Of a DNA stretch of 30,464 nucleotides, positions 16,239 through 25,705 are shown piece after piece. The translations under genes were made by a program, and so were the position numbers. Within the stretch, counting starts at the first letter, position 1; each line of letters opens with the position of its first letter. Where the stretch lies: assembly GCA_002319885.1 (NCBI GenBank), contig DCFT01000216.1, positions 1 through 30,464 of the forward strand, read 5' to 3'. The DNA comes from Bacteroidales bacterium UBA1797 (GTDB lineage: Bacteria; Bacteroidota; Bacteroidia; Bacteroidales; VadinHA17). The notes under the pieces are model-generated. The model ran no database searches and was not told the origin of the DNA. It saw only the letters and a list, made by a program, of their open reading frames with translations.

Positions 16239-19200
16239 TCAGGATACTGCAGGTTCTTTGCCGTATTCAGCAGCAAATTCAGATGGGGTTTTTCCAAAAT
16301 GATCGTGAAAACACTTTGAAAAATATGATGGAGTCGAAAAACCTGTGATAAAAGCAATTTCTGAAAAATTTAAGTGATCCTCCAATATAAGCTGAGAAGC
16401 TTTCTTTAAACGAACTGTTCTGATAAACTCGACAATTGATAAACCACTGATAGCTTTAACTTTTCTGTAGGTTTGAACTTTGCTTAAGGAAACACAATTT
16501 GCCAGTTGATCAACATTTAGGTTGGAATCAGTCATATTTTCCTCTATAAAGGTCAATGCCTTCCTGATAAATTCATCATCGAGCTTGCTGGTTCCTGAGT
16601 CTTGCGGGATAAGGGTAGTTTCCTTTAAGTATTTTGAATATATGGCTTGTTTAAAGGTAATAAGACGTTGAACCTGGACTTTGAGGACATCAATATTAAA
16701 TGGTTTAATCATATAAACATCAGCTCCCATCTCTAATCCCTCAATCTGCTGCCTAATCTCTGTTTTTGCTGATAATATGATAATAGGAATATGGGAGGTT
16801 ATTACCTGATTTTTTAACTTTTTGCATAATTCAATACCCGACAATACCGGCATCATCACATCAGTAATAATCAAGTCGGGAATAGTCTCATTTGCCATAT
16901 TCAGGCCTTCTTCCCCGTTTTTAGCAAATATAATTTTATATTCCTGTGACAATTCTTCAATTATATAATTCCTGATATCCTCTTCATCTTCTACTATTAA
17001 TATCCGGTGAGCATAATTATGTTTGTTTGACAGGTTTTCATTATCATCAATAATCTTAATATTTTTAACAAGTTTCTTATGTAAGGTTGCGGATGATTCG
17101 CTATTGTACTTAAAATCACTTTGCGTAGTTGGAAGATAAATATCAAAACACGTCTCAAGATTAGGTTCACTTTTAACCTCAACCTTGCCGTTATGCAGCT
17201 CAACAAAACTTTTAACCAGGGCTAATCCGATGCCGGTTCCCGCAACATTTTTATTTTGAACATTATTAATCTGGAAATAACGATCAAAGACTTTACTTAA
17301 ATTTTCCTGGCTTATACCTTCACCAGTATTAATAACTGAAATTTTTACATATTCAGTTTCTGCCTCAGAAGATTTTGAGAGGTTTATCATAACCATCCCG
17401 TTTATAGAAGTATATTTGAAGGCGTTCGACAATAAATTAAAAATCATTTTCTCAACCATTCCTCTGTCTATAGGAAGTTCAAGGTGATCAAAGGGATAAT
17501 TGACCTTTAATTCAATACTCATCAAATCAGCAATATTATTGAAAAGATTGCTGATCTCATCTGTCATGGAAACAATTTCACAGAGCTGGAAGTCAGGTTT
17601 TAGTAATTCCTTTTCAATCTTACTAAAATCCATTAACTCATTAGTCAGTTTTAACAAGCGATTACTGCTTTTCAGTACGAGCTTCAGGCTGTTTTTGTCT
17701 TTAATTGAAAGATGATCTTCATTTATCAGTTTCTCAAGAGGATTTATAATCAGGCTTAATGGTGTACGAAACTCATGAGAAATATTAGAGAAGAATTCAC
17801 TTTTCATTTTATCTAATTCTTCAATTTTTTTCCTTTCATACCGTTCTTTTTCGACAAGAGATTTCTGCAATGTTTTTTGAATTACCAACTTTCGATAGGT
17901 AAATAAAAGAACCAAAACGATTAATAAATAGATAGAATAAGCCATTTTTGAAAGCCAGAACGGAGGTAAAAAATGGATCTTTACACTTTTTATTCCTCTT
18001 TTGCCTGAGGAATTGACCACCATAATGCTTAAGTTATATTCTCCGGGATTTGTATTAAGAAGATTCAGACTACGTTGCCCGTGACTCAAAATTATCCATT
18101 CGCTTTTATTACCTAATTTATATTTATACATTATCTTCCCAGGATCTAAATAGTCAAGAACTGCAAATTCAATATTAAGAGTAGATCCGTAAGGGACATT
18201 AATAAAATTACTCAGATTTACCTCATTGTCAATAACGCGTATTCCCCTGTATTTTTCAGAAGGAATAATTGTGTGATTATTGATTTTAATATCTGTGAAA
18301 TAAACAGGAGTAGAGATTTGAAAATTTTCTATTAAACCGGTGTTAAATGTCACCAAAGATTCATTAGTGGAAAACCAAATATTCCCATCAGTGGAGACAG
18401 TTACGGCTCCGGTGATAAACTGGTTCAATTTTGAGTTGTAAGGGTTGTAAAAGTTACGTATTGATAAATCCTTGCTGTTAATTTTAGAAATACCATAAGA
18501 AGTAGAAATCCAAATATCATGATTAGCATCTTCTGTTATATTGTTAATACTTTCAGAGCAGAGACCATTTTTCAGATTTAAAATCTGAAGTTTATTATTT
18601 TTCAGATAACACAGACCGGAATTTGTTCCTATCCAGAGGTTCCGATTCTTATCCATGTAAATACAATTAATAAAATTACTTGGAAGTTTGTCGTTTATAT
18701 CCAGCTCTCTTCCAACAAATTTATGATTTGACAACTCTTCAATTTCAATTATTCCTTCATTCCTTGTGCCAAGCCAATAAACATTTTCTCCTACTTCAAC
18801 CATCGAGCTTACAGGAGATATTGTAAAATTAACCTGATCCTTATTTGCCTCAGAGTAAATATTTTCAATTTTGGAATTGGCCACCAGTTGTCCTGAAGAC
18901 TTCGAATTAAGAAAACCATCGAGAATTTCAAGAACAAAAGCTTTATCCCAGCATTCAATCCATAACCGGCCTTTACTATCATCAAAGCAATTTGTTATAT
19001 ATGAATTTTCTCTGGGGTCACTTGAAAATAATAAATTTGCTTCAAGAGGCTTAATAGTACCTTTTGATTTACCTTCTATCAGACTTAATGCAAATTTTGA
19101 CGGGACAACATATATTCCGATCCTTGAATAAATAATCCATAGATTCCCTTTTTTATCCTGATAAGTAAAATTGATTTTATCGTTTTGCAGCTGGAGATCA

Positions 19201-20414
19201 GAACTTCTGGACGTAAATTGCCTGTAGCTGTAATTTTCTGAATCAAAAAGATCTAACTCATTCCGGTTAAAGCTTATCCAAAACTTGTTTCTATCCGAGG
19301 ATTGCTTTATTGCGTGAATTTCTTTTGATTTTGAATTATTGCTTTCGAAGAAATTATAATAATGAAAATAATCATTCCGGAAGTAAATTTTTGATAATCC
19401 TGACTCTGCCATGCTCAACCATGCAGTACCGGTACTATCAATAAAAATCTGATCAATAAAGTTAGATTTTAGTTTTATTGGAAGTTTTTCTTCATTCCGG
19501 TAATTCTCATATCTTAAGTTCCCGTTTTTGTCTTTATCAAAAATATATAACCCGTCTCCAAATGTTGCAATCCAGTAACGGTCTTGTCTGTCAACTAGTG
19601 CTGATTTTACTCTTTTGTCACCAACAATCCTGTTAATTTCATTAATAAAAGAGTCATTTTCAAGGATATGTTTTGAGGGATTAACAATAAAAACGCCTCC
19701 ATCCCAGCTTGAAGCAAGTATTTTGCCATTAGAATAATCTGCCAGCCATCTTATAGAGTTTTGATTGTAAGAATTGACAATTTTAAATTCATAGGTATCC
19801 GGATCAAGTTCGTATAAAGGGCTGTTCGTCCCTATCCATAATGATTTACCCCCCGGTTGGACATAAATAAAATTAATTACATTCATCTGCAAATGCTTTT
19901 GCAGCGGATCAGGCCATAATACTTTTACTTTAAAAAGTGTGTTAGCATCAATATCCTCCTTTTCATCAATCACCAGCAGCCCTTCGTTTGTCGCAACCCA
20001 AACCCTGTTGCTAAAAAACAAGATCCTGTTAACTTTTGAGTTACTCCCTTCACTCAATTTTAAGCTAAAAAGTTTCCCGGTGTGAGAGTTATAATATATA
20101 ATTCCTTTACCGGCTGTACCTATCCAGAAATTCTGATTCTTATCTTCAACAATGCAGTAAGTTTCATATTTCAGAATTTCACTCGCAATCGAATTGATAT
20201 TTTTAAAACTATATCCATCGTATCTAAATAAACCATTAGTAGTACATATCCATAAAAAACCCTTAGAATCCTTGAATACACTATTTACCCCCGAAGAAGT
20301 CAATCCTTCCTCGTACGAGTAATCCTCGATCCGTATCGTTTCATTTTTGGCAAATAAGGAATTACAATGACATATAATCAAGATCAGTAAAACACTTATA
20401 TTCCGCCTTTTCAT
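16239..20414 (-). CDS. Hybrid two-component system (HTCS) regulator of the xylan locus
   Basis: A 1391-residue one-protein two-component system that senses an oligosaccharide in the periplasm and controls transcription. Order: signal sequence; two-propeller sensor of about 12 or more Reg_prop repeats (LWIGTN.G type, about 25-715); Y_Y_Y domain (about 735-810); one transmembrane helix (about 820-842); coiled linker; HisKA with phospho-accepting His880 in SNISHEFRTPL; HATPase_c with FNLLSNAFKYT, NTGEGI and GTGIGLALV; receiver with Asp1185 in IITDVMMP; AraC-type helix-turn-helix at about 1275-1391. The G1 box has Asn where Asp is usual (VINTGEGI), a variant I recall in other HTCS. The domain set is the same as XynR-type xylan regulators, and the adjacent operon makes xylan oligosaccharides the likely signal. 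It is transcribed in the same direction as its probable target, with its own 5' region facing comM. Confidence 0.93.
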   Translation of the reverse strand: MKRRNISVLLILIICHCNSLFAKNETIRIEDYSYEEGLTSSGVNSVFKDSKGFLWICTTNGLFRYDGYSFKNINSIASEILKYETYCIVEDKNQNFWIGTAGKGIIYYNSHTGKLFSLKLSEGSNSKVNRILFFSNRVWVATNEGLLVIDEKEDIDANTLFKVKVLWPDPLQKHLQMNVINFIYVQPGGKSLWIGTNSPLYELDPDTYEFKIVNSYNQNSIRWLADYSNGKILASSWDGGVFIVNPSKHILENDSFINEINRIVGDKRVKSALVDRQDRYWIATFGDGLYIFDKDKNGNLRYENYRNEEKLPIKLKSNFIDQIFIDSTGTAWLSMAESGLSKIYFRNDYFHYYNFFESNNSKSKEIHAIKQSSDRNKFWISFNRNELDLFDSENYSYRQFTSRSSDLQLQNDKINFTYQDKKGNLWIIYSRIGIYVVPSKFALSLIEGKSKGTIKPLEANLLFSSDPRENSYITNCFDDSKGRLWIECWDKAFVLEILDGFLNSKSSGQLVANSKIENIYSEANKDQVNFTISPVSSMVEVGENVYWLGTRNEGIIEIEELSNHKFVGRELDINDKLPSNFINCIYMDKNRNLWIGTNSGLCYLKNNKLQILNLKNGLCSESINNITEDANHDIWISTSYGISKINSKDLSIRNFYNPYNSKLNQFITGAVTVSTDGNIWFSTNESLVTFNTGLIENFQISTPVYFTDIKINNHTIIPSEKYRGIRVIDNEVNLSNFINVPYGSTLNIEFAVLDYLDPGKIMYKYKLGNKSEWIILSHGQRSLNLLNTNPGEYNLSIMVVNSSGKRGIKSVKIHFLPPFWLSKMAYSIYLLIVLVLLFTYRKLVIQKTLQKSLVEKERYERKKIEELDKMKSEFFSNISHEFRTPLSLIINPLEKLINEDHLSIKDKNSLKLVLKSSNRLLKLTNELMDFSKIEKELLKPDFQLCEIVSMTDEISNLFNNIADLMSIELKVNYPFDHLELPIDRGMVEKMIFNLLSNAFKYTSINGMVMINLSKSSEAETEYVKISVINTGEGISQENLSKVFDRYFQINNVQNKNVAGTGIGLALVKSFVELHNGKVEVKSEPNLETCFDIYLPTTQSDFKYNSESSATLHKKLVKNIKIIDDNENLSNKHNYAHRILIVEDEEDIRNYIIEELSQEYKIIFAKNGEEGLNMANETIPDLIITDVMMPVLSGIELCKKLKNQVITSHIPIIILSAKTEIRQQIEGLEMGADVYMIKPFNIDVLKVQVQRLITFKQAIYSKYLKETTLIPQDSGTSKLDDEFIRKALTFIEENMTDSNLNVDQLANCVSLSKVQTYRKVKAISGLSIVEFIRTVRLKKASQLILEDHLNFSEIAFITGFSTPSYFSKCFHDHFGKTPSEFAAEYGKEPAVS

Positions 20415-20721
20415 TTTAATTCAACTTTAAATTAGATTGATCAAAAAATTATGCGAAAAGGTTAAACTGCAAATCGCTTAAAATCGAAATTCTCAAAACG
20501 TTAATCACCATTGGTATTGATTATAGTAATGTATAGAAATCTAAGTTAAAAAATTTAGATTAAATTCTATCATAAATGTGATCAAATTTTAGTATTTATC
20601 CCCTGAAACTATAAATTAAGCACAACAGAAATGTTTTTCTTTGAAATGTGACATTTGAATTTTTGAGGGGGATTTTTTCCAAAAGTGTTACCTGGACTTT
20701 AGTCTTTTTTCCCCAGTACTA

Positions 20722-20771
20722 CTTTTATCTTTTTACTTTTATCTTTTATCTTTTATCTTTTATCTTTTTAT
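20722..20771 (+). repeat. Heptanucleotide tandem repeat (CTTTTAT)n
   Basis: About seven units in tandem: CTTTTAT at 20722, a variant CTTTTTA at 20729, four exact CTTTTAT units from 20736 to 20763, then an 8-bp unit to 20771. The tract ends 3 bp before the -7 box of the comM-like gene, so it covers the region where the -33 element should be. Length change by slippage would alter promoter geometry. Confidence 0.8.
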
Positions 20772-20773
20772 CA

Positions 20774-20781
20774 TATATTTG
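20774..20781 (+). promoter_or_regulatory. Predicted -7 box of the comM-like gene
   Basis: TATATTTG is an exact TAnnTTTG match 36 bp before the ATG at 20818, implying a leader of about 30 nt. No TTTG -33 box is found at the expected distance; that position is inside the CTTTTAT repeat tract. Confidence 0.55.
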
Positions 20782-20817
20782 ATATTGGTTTCCTAATGTG
20801 CTAGTAAACTTAAAATT

Positions 20818-22356
20818 ATGTTAGTCAGAACCTTTGCCAGTGCTGTTACTGGTATCGATGCGGTGACCGTGACGATCGAAGTTAATGTGTCACGCGGGAT
20901 CCAGTTTTTTCTCGTGGGGTTGCCCGATAGTGCAGTTAAGGAGAGTCAGCATAGAATTGCATCTGCTCTGCTTGCCCTCAACTTTCACTGGCCAGGCAAA
21001 CAGGTAGTGATCAATATGGCTCCGGCAGATATAAGAAAAGAAGGTTCTGCATATGATCTTCCACTTGCTTTGGGTATCCTCGCGGCCGATGAAAAAGTTG
21101 CAAAGGGGGCGATTGAGTCCTTTGTTCTTATGGGAGAACTATCCCTTGACGGTACTCTTCAACCAGTTAAAGGCGTTCTTCCTATCACTCTCCGGGCAAG
21201 GGAGGAGGGTTTCAAAGGAGTTATTGTTCCGGTGAAAAATGCAAGGGAGGCTGCCGTAGTCGATGGATTAAAGGTCTATGGCATGGCCAACCTTGGTGAA
21301 GTAGTTGATTTTTTTAATGGCACCCGGGAGTTCAGTCCTGTAAGAGTTGACCTTAAGGAGATTTTCGCCAGTGAAGCAAACAAATATGATGTTGATTTTT
21401 CAGATGTCCGTGGACAGGAAAATGTGAAACGTGCTCTTGAGGTTGCAGCAGCAGGGGGACATAACATCCTGATGATTGGCCCTCCAGGAGCCGGAAAGAC
21501 TATGTTGGCAAAAAGGCTGCCGACTATAATACCACCTCTTACTCTCGATGAAGCCCTTGAAACAACCAAAATTCATTCTGTTGCAGGTAAGATTGATGAT
21601 CATACTGCCCTCATGACCAAACGGCCTTTCAGGAGTCCGCATCATACAATCTCAGATGTCGCTTTAGTCGGAGGTGGAACCTTCCCACAGCCAGGAGAGA
21701 TATCTCTCGGACATAACGGAGTATTGTTCCTTGATGAACTTCCTGAATTTAAGCGGACTGTTCTGGAAGTTATGAGACAACCCCTTGAAGACAGAGTAAT
21801 TACAATTTCAAGGGCAAAATCAACCGTGGATTATCCTGCAAGTTTTATGTTGGTTGCAAGTATGAATCCCTGTCCCTGTGGTTTTCATAATCACCCGGAA
21901 AAGGAATGTATGTGCTCACCAGGAATGGTGCAAAAATACCTTAACAGAATCTCCGGACCGTTGCTCGACAGGATAGATATTCACATTGAAGTTGTTCCCG
22001 TTAATTATGATAAACTCTCTGATTCGGGAAAGGTAGAACATTCTTCTGATGTGCGTGAAAGGGTTGTAAAAGCACGCTCAATCCAGGCAAAACGATTTGA
22101 AGCAATAAAGGGTGTTTATTCAAATTCGCAAATGTCTTCATCGATGCAACGAAGATATTGCCAGCTCGATGAACCAGGAGGGAGACTGCTAAAAACTGCC
22201 ATGGATATCAGGGGCCTTTCGGCAAGGGCATACGACAGGATATTGAAAGTAGCCAGGACTATTGCAGATCTCGGAGGCTCAGATAATATTTCTGCTGAAC
22301 ACATATCAGAAGCAATCAACTACCGTAATCTCGACAGGGAGGGGTGGTCCGGTTGA
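20818..22356 (+). CDS. comM: ComM/YifB-family Mg-chelatase-like AAA+ ATPase
   Basis: A 512-residue full-length YifB/ComM protein. The N-terminal ChlI-like domain (about 1-165) contains VGLPDSAVKESQHRIASAL and NMAPADIRKEGSAYDLP. The AAA+ domain carries Walker A GPPGAGKT (221-228), Walker B LFLDELPEF (about 303-311) and a Cys-rich CPCGFHNHPEKECMC segment around 353-367. The C-terminal lid contains GLSARAYDRILKVARTIADL. In naturally competent bacteria ComM is a hexameric helicase that promotes branch migration during integration of foreign DNA; in others its role is less clear, but it is widely conserved. It is a single plus-strand gene, 403 bp from the divergent HTCS gene and converging on the receiver gene with only 21 bp between stop codons. 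No other competence gene is present here. Confidence 0.93.
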   Translation: MLVRTFASAVTGIDAVTVTIEVNVSRGIQFFLVGLPDSAVKESQHRIASALLALNFHWPGKQVVINMAPADIRKEGSAYDLPLALGILAADEKVAKGAIESFVLMGELSLDGTLQPVKGVLPITLRAREEGFKGVIVPVKNAREAAVVDGLKVYGMANLGEVVDFFNGTREFSPVRVDLKEIFASEANKYDVDFSDVRGQENVKRALEVAAAGGHNILMIGPPGAGKTMLAKRLPTIIPPLTLDEALETTKIHSVAGKIDDHTALMTKRPFRSPHHTISDVALVGGGTFPQPGEISLGHNGVLFLDELPEFKRTVLEVMRQPLEDRVITISRAKSTVDYPASFMLVASMNPCPCGFHNHPEKECMCSPGMVQKYLNRISGPLLDRIDIHIEVVPVNYDKLSDSGKVEHSSDVRERVVKARSIQAKRFEAIKGVYSNSQMSSSMQRRYCQLDEPGGRLLKTAMDIRGLSARAYDRILKVARTIADLGGSDNISAEHISEAINYRNLDREGWSG

Positions 22357-22377
22357 GCGAAGTCAAAAACTGATATC

Positions 22378-22776
22378 TTAAAATTGCCGTAGAATGGTTT
22401 TTACCGGTGGTTCATTCAGAAGTAATGAAACAGCCTGTAAAAATTCTTTTTGATCCAATGGTTTTTGAAAAGCCATATCCGCTCCCAGAAGTTTCGCACC
22501 AGGAAGATAACCATTGGGACCAATTCTTCCACCGCCTGAAATAGCAATTATCTTCAGATCAGGATATTTTCTCCGTAGCTCAAATATTGTTTCAAGTCCC
22601 TCTTTTTCGGGCATTATAATATCAGTAATCAGCAAGTCAGGTACCCTATTTTTAAACAGCTCCATTCCATCTTTCCCGTTTAAAGCTATATCTACTTCAT
22701 GCCCTGCCTTTTCAAGCATCTTTTTTATCATGATAAGGATGGAAGGTTCGTCATCAAATACATAAATATTAGCCAT
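22378..22776 (-). CDS. Stand-alone CheY-like receiver protein
   Basis: A 132-residue single receiver domain without an output domain. The acidic pocket is Asp8-Asp9 (FDDEPS), the phospho-acceptor Asp52 in LLITDIIMPEKEG, the switch Ser80 in AISGGG and the conserved Lys105 in FQKPL. An extended segment between Ser80 and Lys105 (GGGRIGPNGYLPGAKLLGAD) is of a type found in many stand-alone receivers of Bacteria. The gene starts 3 bp after the stop of the hybrid kinase, so the two are almost certainly co-transcribed and the kinase is the probable phosphodonor. With no DNA-binding domain, it must act by protein contact or pass the phosphate on. It is the last gene of the methyltransferase-kinase-receiver operon. 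Confidence 0.92.
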   Translation of the reverse strand: MANIYVFDDEPSILIMIKKMLEKAGHEVDIALNGKDGMELFKNRVPDLLITDIIMPEKEGLETIFELRRKYPDLKIIAISGGGRIGPNGYLPGAKLLGADMAFQKPLDQKEFLQAVSLLLNEPPVKTILRQF

Positions 22777-22779
22777 AAA

Positions 22780-24759
22780 TTAAATTGATTTAATAATGTT
22801 TTTATCAAGTACCTTTCTGATAATTTTACTGAAATCATCCAATATCATTGGTTTTAATATGACTTCTGATATTCCGCTTTGAGATAAGACTTCTTCTGAT
22901 AGATTATCTGCATATCCGGTAATAATTATAACTCTTAATCCCGGACGTATCTTTTTCATCAGGTTAGCAAGTTCTGTACCTGTTATATTTGGCATACTCT
23001 GATCAGTAACCAGTAGTGAATATTTATCGGGATCTTTTTTAAACTCTTCAAAAGCCGATATGCTGTTGTTTGTTGCAGAAACCTTGTATCCAAGGTTTTC
23101 AAGCATTTTCTTTCCCATAAAGGTTATTTCCGGCTCATCGTCAACAAACAAAATATATTCATCCCCTTTTAACGGTTTTTTTTCTGATTTATCAGATTCA
23201 AGAGAATCAGCTCCATATTTTGGAAGATAAATCATGAATGTTGTTCCCATGCCAGGACTACTATCCACAACTATAGCGCCTCCATAATTGTTTATTATGC
23301 CATGAACAACAGAAAGACCCAGACCAGAGCCTTGTCCGACTTCTTTCCGGGTAAAGAAAGGTTCAAAGATCCGTTCTTTTGTTTTTATATCCATACCATG
23401 CCCTGTATCAGAAATCGTCAGGAGGATATATTCTCCCTTTTTCATATTTGGTATCTTTTCAGCAGATTTCCTGTCAATTTTTACAGATTCAAGTCTTACA
23501 TCGAGAATACCACCTGATTTTATCATTGCGTGATTGGCATTTGTACATAGATTCATCACTATCTGATGTATATGCGTAGGATCAGCAAGGACAGTTCCAA
23601 TATTTTGATCAAATTGCTGTTTTATCTGAACACTTCGTGGGAATGAAGCTCTGATCAGATTAAGCGCCTCTGTTACAATAGGTTGCATTTGGATGGGCTT
23701 ATTCTCAAAATCCACTTCCCTGCTGAAGGTAAGCACTTGTTGAACAAGATTTTTCCCACGGTGAGCTGCATTGTTGATCTGTTCAATATCAAATCGCAGG
23801 TTACTTTCCACCGGGAGCTCTTCAAGCGCCATGTCAGTATAGCCAAGTATGGGCGTGAGGATATTATTAAAATCGTGAGCTATCCCTCCGGCCAGTGTAC
23901 CAATAGTTTCCATTTTCTGCAGCTGGAATAATTGTTTTTCCAGTTCAGCTCTTTCTCTTTCAAATTTTTGACGTATTTCAATCTCCTTCTTAAGATCCTG
24001 GTTAGAATTTGATAGTTGTTCCGTTCGTTCCTCGACTCTTTTTTCGAGAGCATCATTCGCGGTTTTAACATTTTCTTTTTCCTGTTCCAGAAGAATACGC
24101 ATATAAAACTCCTTGCGATTTGACAGTTCAAGAAAATAGCTGATAAACATACCTATTATATTGGCGCTGATAAAGAAATAGTTATTATTGACCAGGATAA
24201 TAAATGGAGTGTGCGATAGCCATATTGCAGAGATTTCATAAGCAATTACTATTGACCAACCTGCGATTGAGGCATATATAAATCTTGCCCTGATAAATGT
24301 GTACCCAAAGATAAAGATCAGGATCAATCCGGCATAGTATGAATAGTTCTGGACTTTTGCAGCGTAGATTATCATGATTATGATCCCGAAGCCTGTAATG
24401 AACATAATGCAGGATATCGTGAACTGCATGTATCTCTTGAATTTTTTGGAATAAGAAAACATGAATACTCCAACCAATACCGGAAATACTATTCCAAAAC
24501 GAATGAACCAGAAGACTCCTTTCAGATCCGGAACTGCTACGGTATCAAGAAAGGCGAATGCCCCATAGAAGATCATTGAGAGTACAAGAGAAAACCTGAA
24601 TGGATTTAACGATTTGATGAAATAGTCATCCTTATAACCTTTTTCGTATTCGCTTAATTCACCTGTAAAAGAAAGTGACAGATAATTAATCGCAAACGAC
24701 TCCTGGCTGGTTGAAGGAAGCCCCAACAGGCTTGTTCCCACATTTTGAAAAATATTCAT
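22780..24759 (-). CDS. Six-TM hybrid sensor histidine kinase with C-terminal receiver
   Basis: A 659-residue inner-membrane hybrid kinase. Six hydrophobic helices lie at about residues 56-73, 82-102, 110-132, 140-157, 160-180 and 193-213, with short loops and no extracytoplasmic sensor domain. This suggests a ligand sensed within or near the membrane. A long coiled coil (about 215-285) leads to HisKA with His295 in GGIAHDFNNILTP, then HATPase_c with NLCTNANHAM, ISDTGHGMD and GQGSGLGLSVVHG, and a receiver (about 535-655) with VDDEPE and Asp586 in LVTDQSMPN. The gene is 43 bp after a PhcB-like methyltransferase gene and 3 bp before a stand-alone receiver gene, suggesting phosphorelay from His295 through Asp586 and/or to Asp52 of the receiver. 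The methyltransferase-kinase pairing recalls PhcB-PhcS of Ralstonia, but the ligand is unknown. Confidence 0.92.
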   Translation of the reverse strand: MNIFQNVGTSLLGLPSTSQESFAINYLSLSFTGELSEYEKGYKDDYFIKSLNPFRFSLVLSMIFYGAFAFLDTVAVPDLKGVFWFIRFGIVFPVLVGVFMFSYSKKFKRYMQFTISCIMFITGFGIIIMIIYAAKVQNYSYYAGLILIFIFGYTFIRARFIYASIAGWSIVIAYEISAIWLSHTPFIILVNNNYFFISANIIGMFISYFLELSNRKEFYMRILLEQEKENVKTANDALEKRVEERTEQLSNSNQDLKKEIEIRQKFERERAELEKQLFQLQKMETIGTLAGGIAHDFNNILTPILGYTDMALEELPVESNLRFDIEQINNAAHRGKNLVQQVLTFSREVDFENKPIQMQPIVTEALNLIRASFPRSVQIKQQFDQNIGTVLADPTHIHQIVMNLCTNANHAMIKSGGILDVRLESVKIDRKSAEKIPNMKKGEYILLTISDTGHGMDIKTKERIFEPFFTRKEVGQGSGLGLSVVHGIINNYGGAIVVDSSPGMGTTFMIYLPKYGADSLESDKSEKKPLKGDEYILFVDDEPEITFMGKKMLENLGYKVSATNNSISAFEEFKKDPDKYSLLVTDQSMPNITGTELANLMKKIRPGLRVIIITGYADNLSEEVLSQSGISEVILKPMILDDFSKIIRKVLDKNIIKSI

Positions 24760-24802
24760 TGAGAATGGTTTTATAGTATCTCAAGTGTTCTAAGTCAAGT
24801 AT

Positions 24803-25705
24803 TTACGGAGTTTTTCTTATTTTAAGAAAGAGATTAATACCGAGAGGTTCTTTATCAACGCTTACTAATTCTTTATCAACATTGGCATCTGAAGCAATCC
24901 GGAAAAGATCCGACTCCGTCCTGAGATTCAGATACCAGTCGGATAATACTTCCATAAGCCTCTTTGTAGGATTCTTTGTACTGAAATTGCTTATAACCAT
25001 TTCACCGTCTTCTTCGAGACAGTTTATGTATTTTCTTATGAGGAAGGTAAAATGTTTGTCTTTAAAATAGTCAAAAAGACCAGCGCTCCATATCAGGTCG
25101 TACAATTTATATGAATTGAACCGGAGCGCATTAATCTTATTATAGGAAATCTGGCCGTCAAACTTTTTGTTTTTTTCCTTTGAGAAGTTAATTGCACTCT
25201 GATCAAAATCAATCAGATCGACAGTTAAATTATTACAACCTGTATGGGTTGAAAGAAATTCATAAACATCTGAGGCCGGACCTGAACCCAGGATCAGAAT
25301 TTTGGCGTTCTCTTTTCTCAAAACAAGTTTTTTACAATATTCTATAAAAAAATTCTTACGGTTCCTCACAGCATTTGCCCCCGGTTGATTCTGAAAAAAG
25401 ATATCCCAGTTTTTGTATTTGGGATCCTGATTTACATCAAATCTGTATATTTTATCAATGAGGGTAAAATCACCAGGATACCCATAAGGTTTTACGAATC
25501 CATGCCCGATAAGCGTATTTTCATTAAGGACGGATTTTATTTTTACTCTGAAATTATCGACATCTTCCGGATTAATGGCATTTATTATTGAAGTGAATTT
25601 TTCATAATCCTGGAGTTCGGGTCCCCCGTTTTCCAATAAATATCTTATATACTCAAATACTTTTTCTTCAGGATTGTCATTCAATAAAAGAGGGTTCTGA
25701 TTCAT
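24803..25705 (-). CDS. PhcB-like SAM-dependent methyltransferase
   Basis: A 300-residue class I methyltransferase with a long N-terminal extension. The extension carries KPYGYPGDF (72-80) and NAVRNRKNFF (111-120), which I recall as typical of the PhcB-like group (annotated as 3-hydroxypalmitate methyl ester biosynthesis). The Rossmann part shows motif I ILGSGPASD (138-146), an acidic motif II VDLIDFD (162-168), and WSAGLFDYF (206-214). In Ralstonia, PhcB makes a volatile 3-hydroxy fatty acid methyl ester that the kinase PhcS senses. Here the gene is first in an operon with a six-TM hybrid kinase (43 bp) and a receiver, the same gene logic. No signal peptide or TM helix, so it is cytoplasmic. 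The assignment to the PhcB-like group is by motif memory; the substrate could be another carboxylate or a protein. Confidence 0.72.
   Translation of the reverse strand: MNQNPLLLNDNPEEKVFEYIRYLLENGGPELQDYEKFTSIINAINPEDVDNFRVKIKSVLNENTLIGHGFVKPYGYPGDFTLIDKIYRFDVNQDPKYKNWDIFFQNQPGANAVRNRKNFFIEYCKKLVLRKENAKILILGSGPASDVYEFLSTHTGCNNLTVDLIDFDQSAINFSKEKNKKFDGQISYNKINALRFNSYKLYDLIWSAGLFDYFKDKHFTFLIRKYINCLEEDGEMVISNFSTKNPTKRLMEVLSDWYLNLRTESDLFRIASDANVDKELVSVDKEPLGINLFLKIRKTP

Larger units (their letters stand above)
20415..20817. other. Divergent intergenic region between HTCS and comM-like genes
   Basis: 403 bp, very AT-rich, no convincing gene. It must hold both promoters. The comM side has a 7-bp tandem repeat and a perfect -7 box. 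For the HTCS, no perfect -7 match was found by eye; near-misses with one extra spacer base occur (around 20499 and 20583). A small AT-rich dyad, AATCTAA (20538-20544) with TTAGATT (20555-20561), and one TCAAATTT (20582-20589, same octamer as in the GH43 promoter) are present. Confidence 0.55.

Noticed and set aside
20722..20771. CRISPR-like array.
   Set aside because: The units are 7 bp in direct tandem with no spacers; it is a simple sequence repeat.
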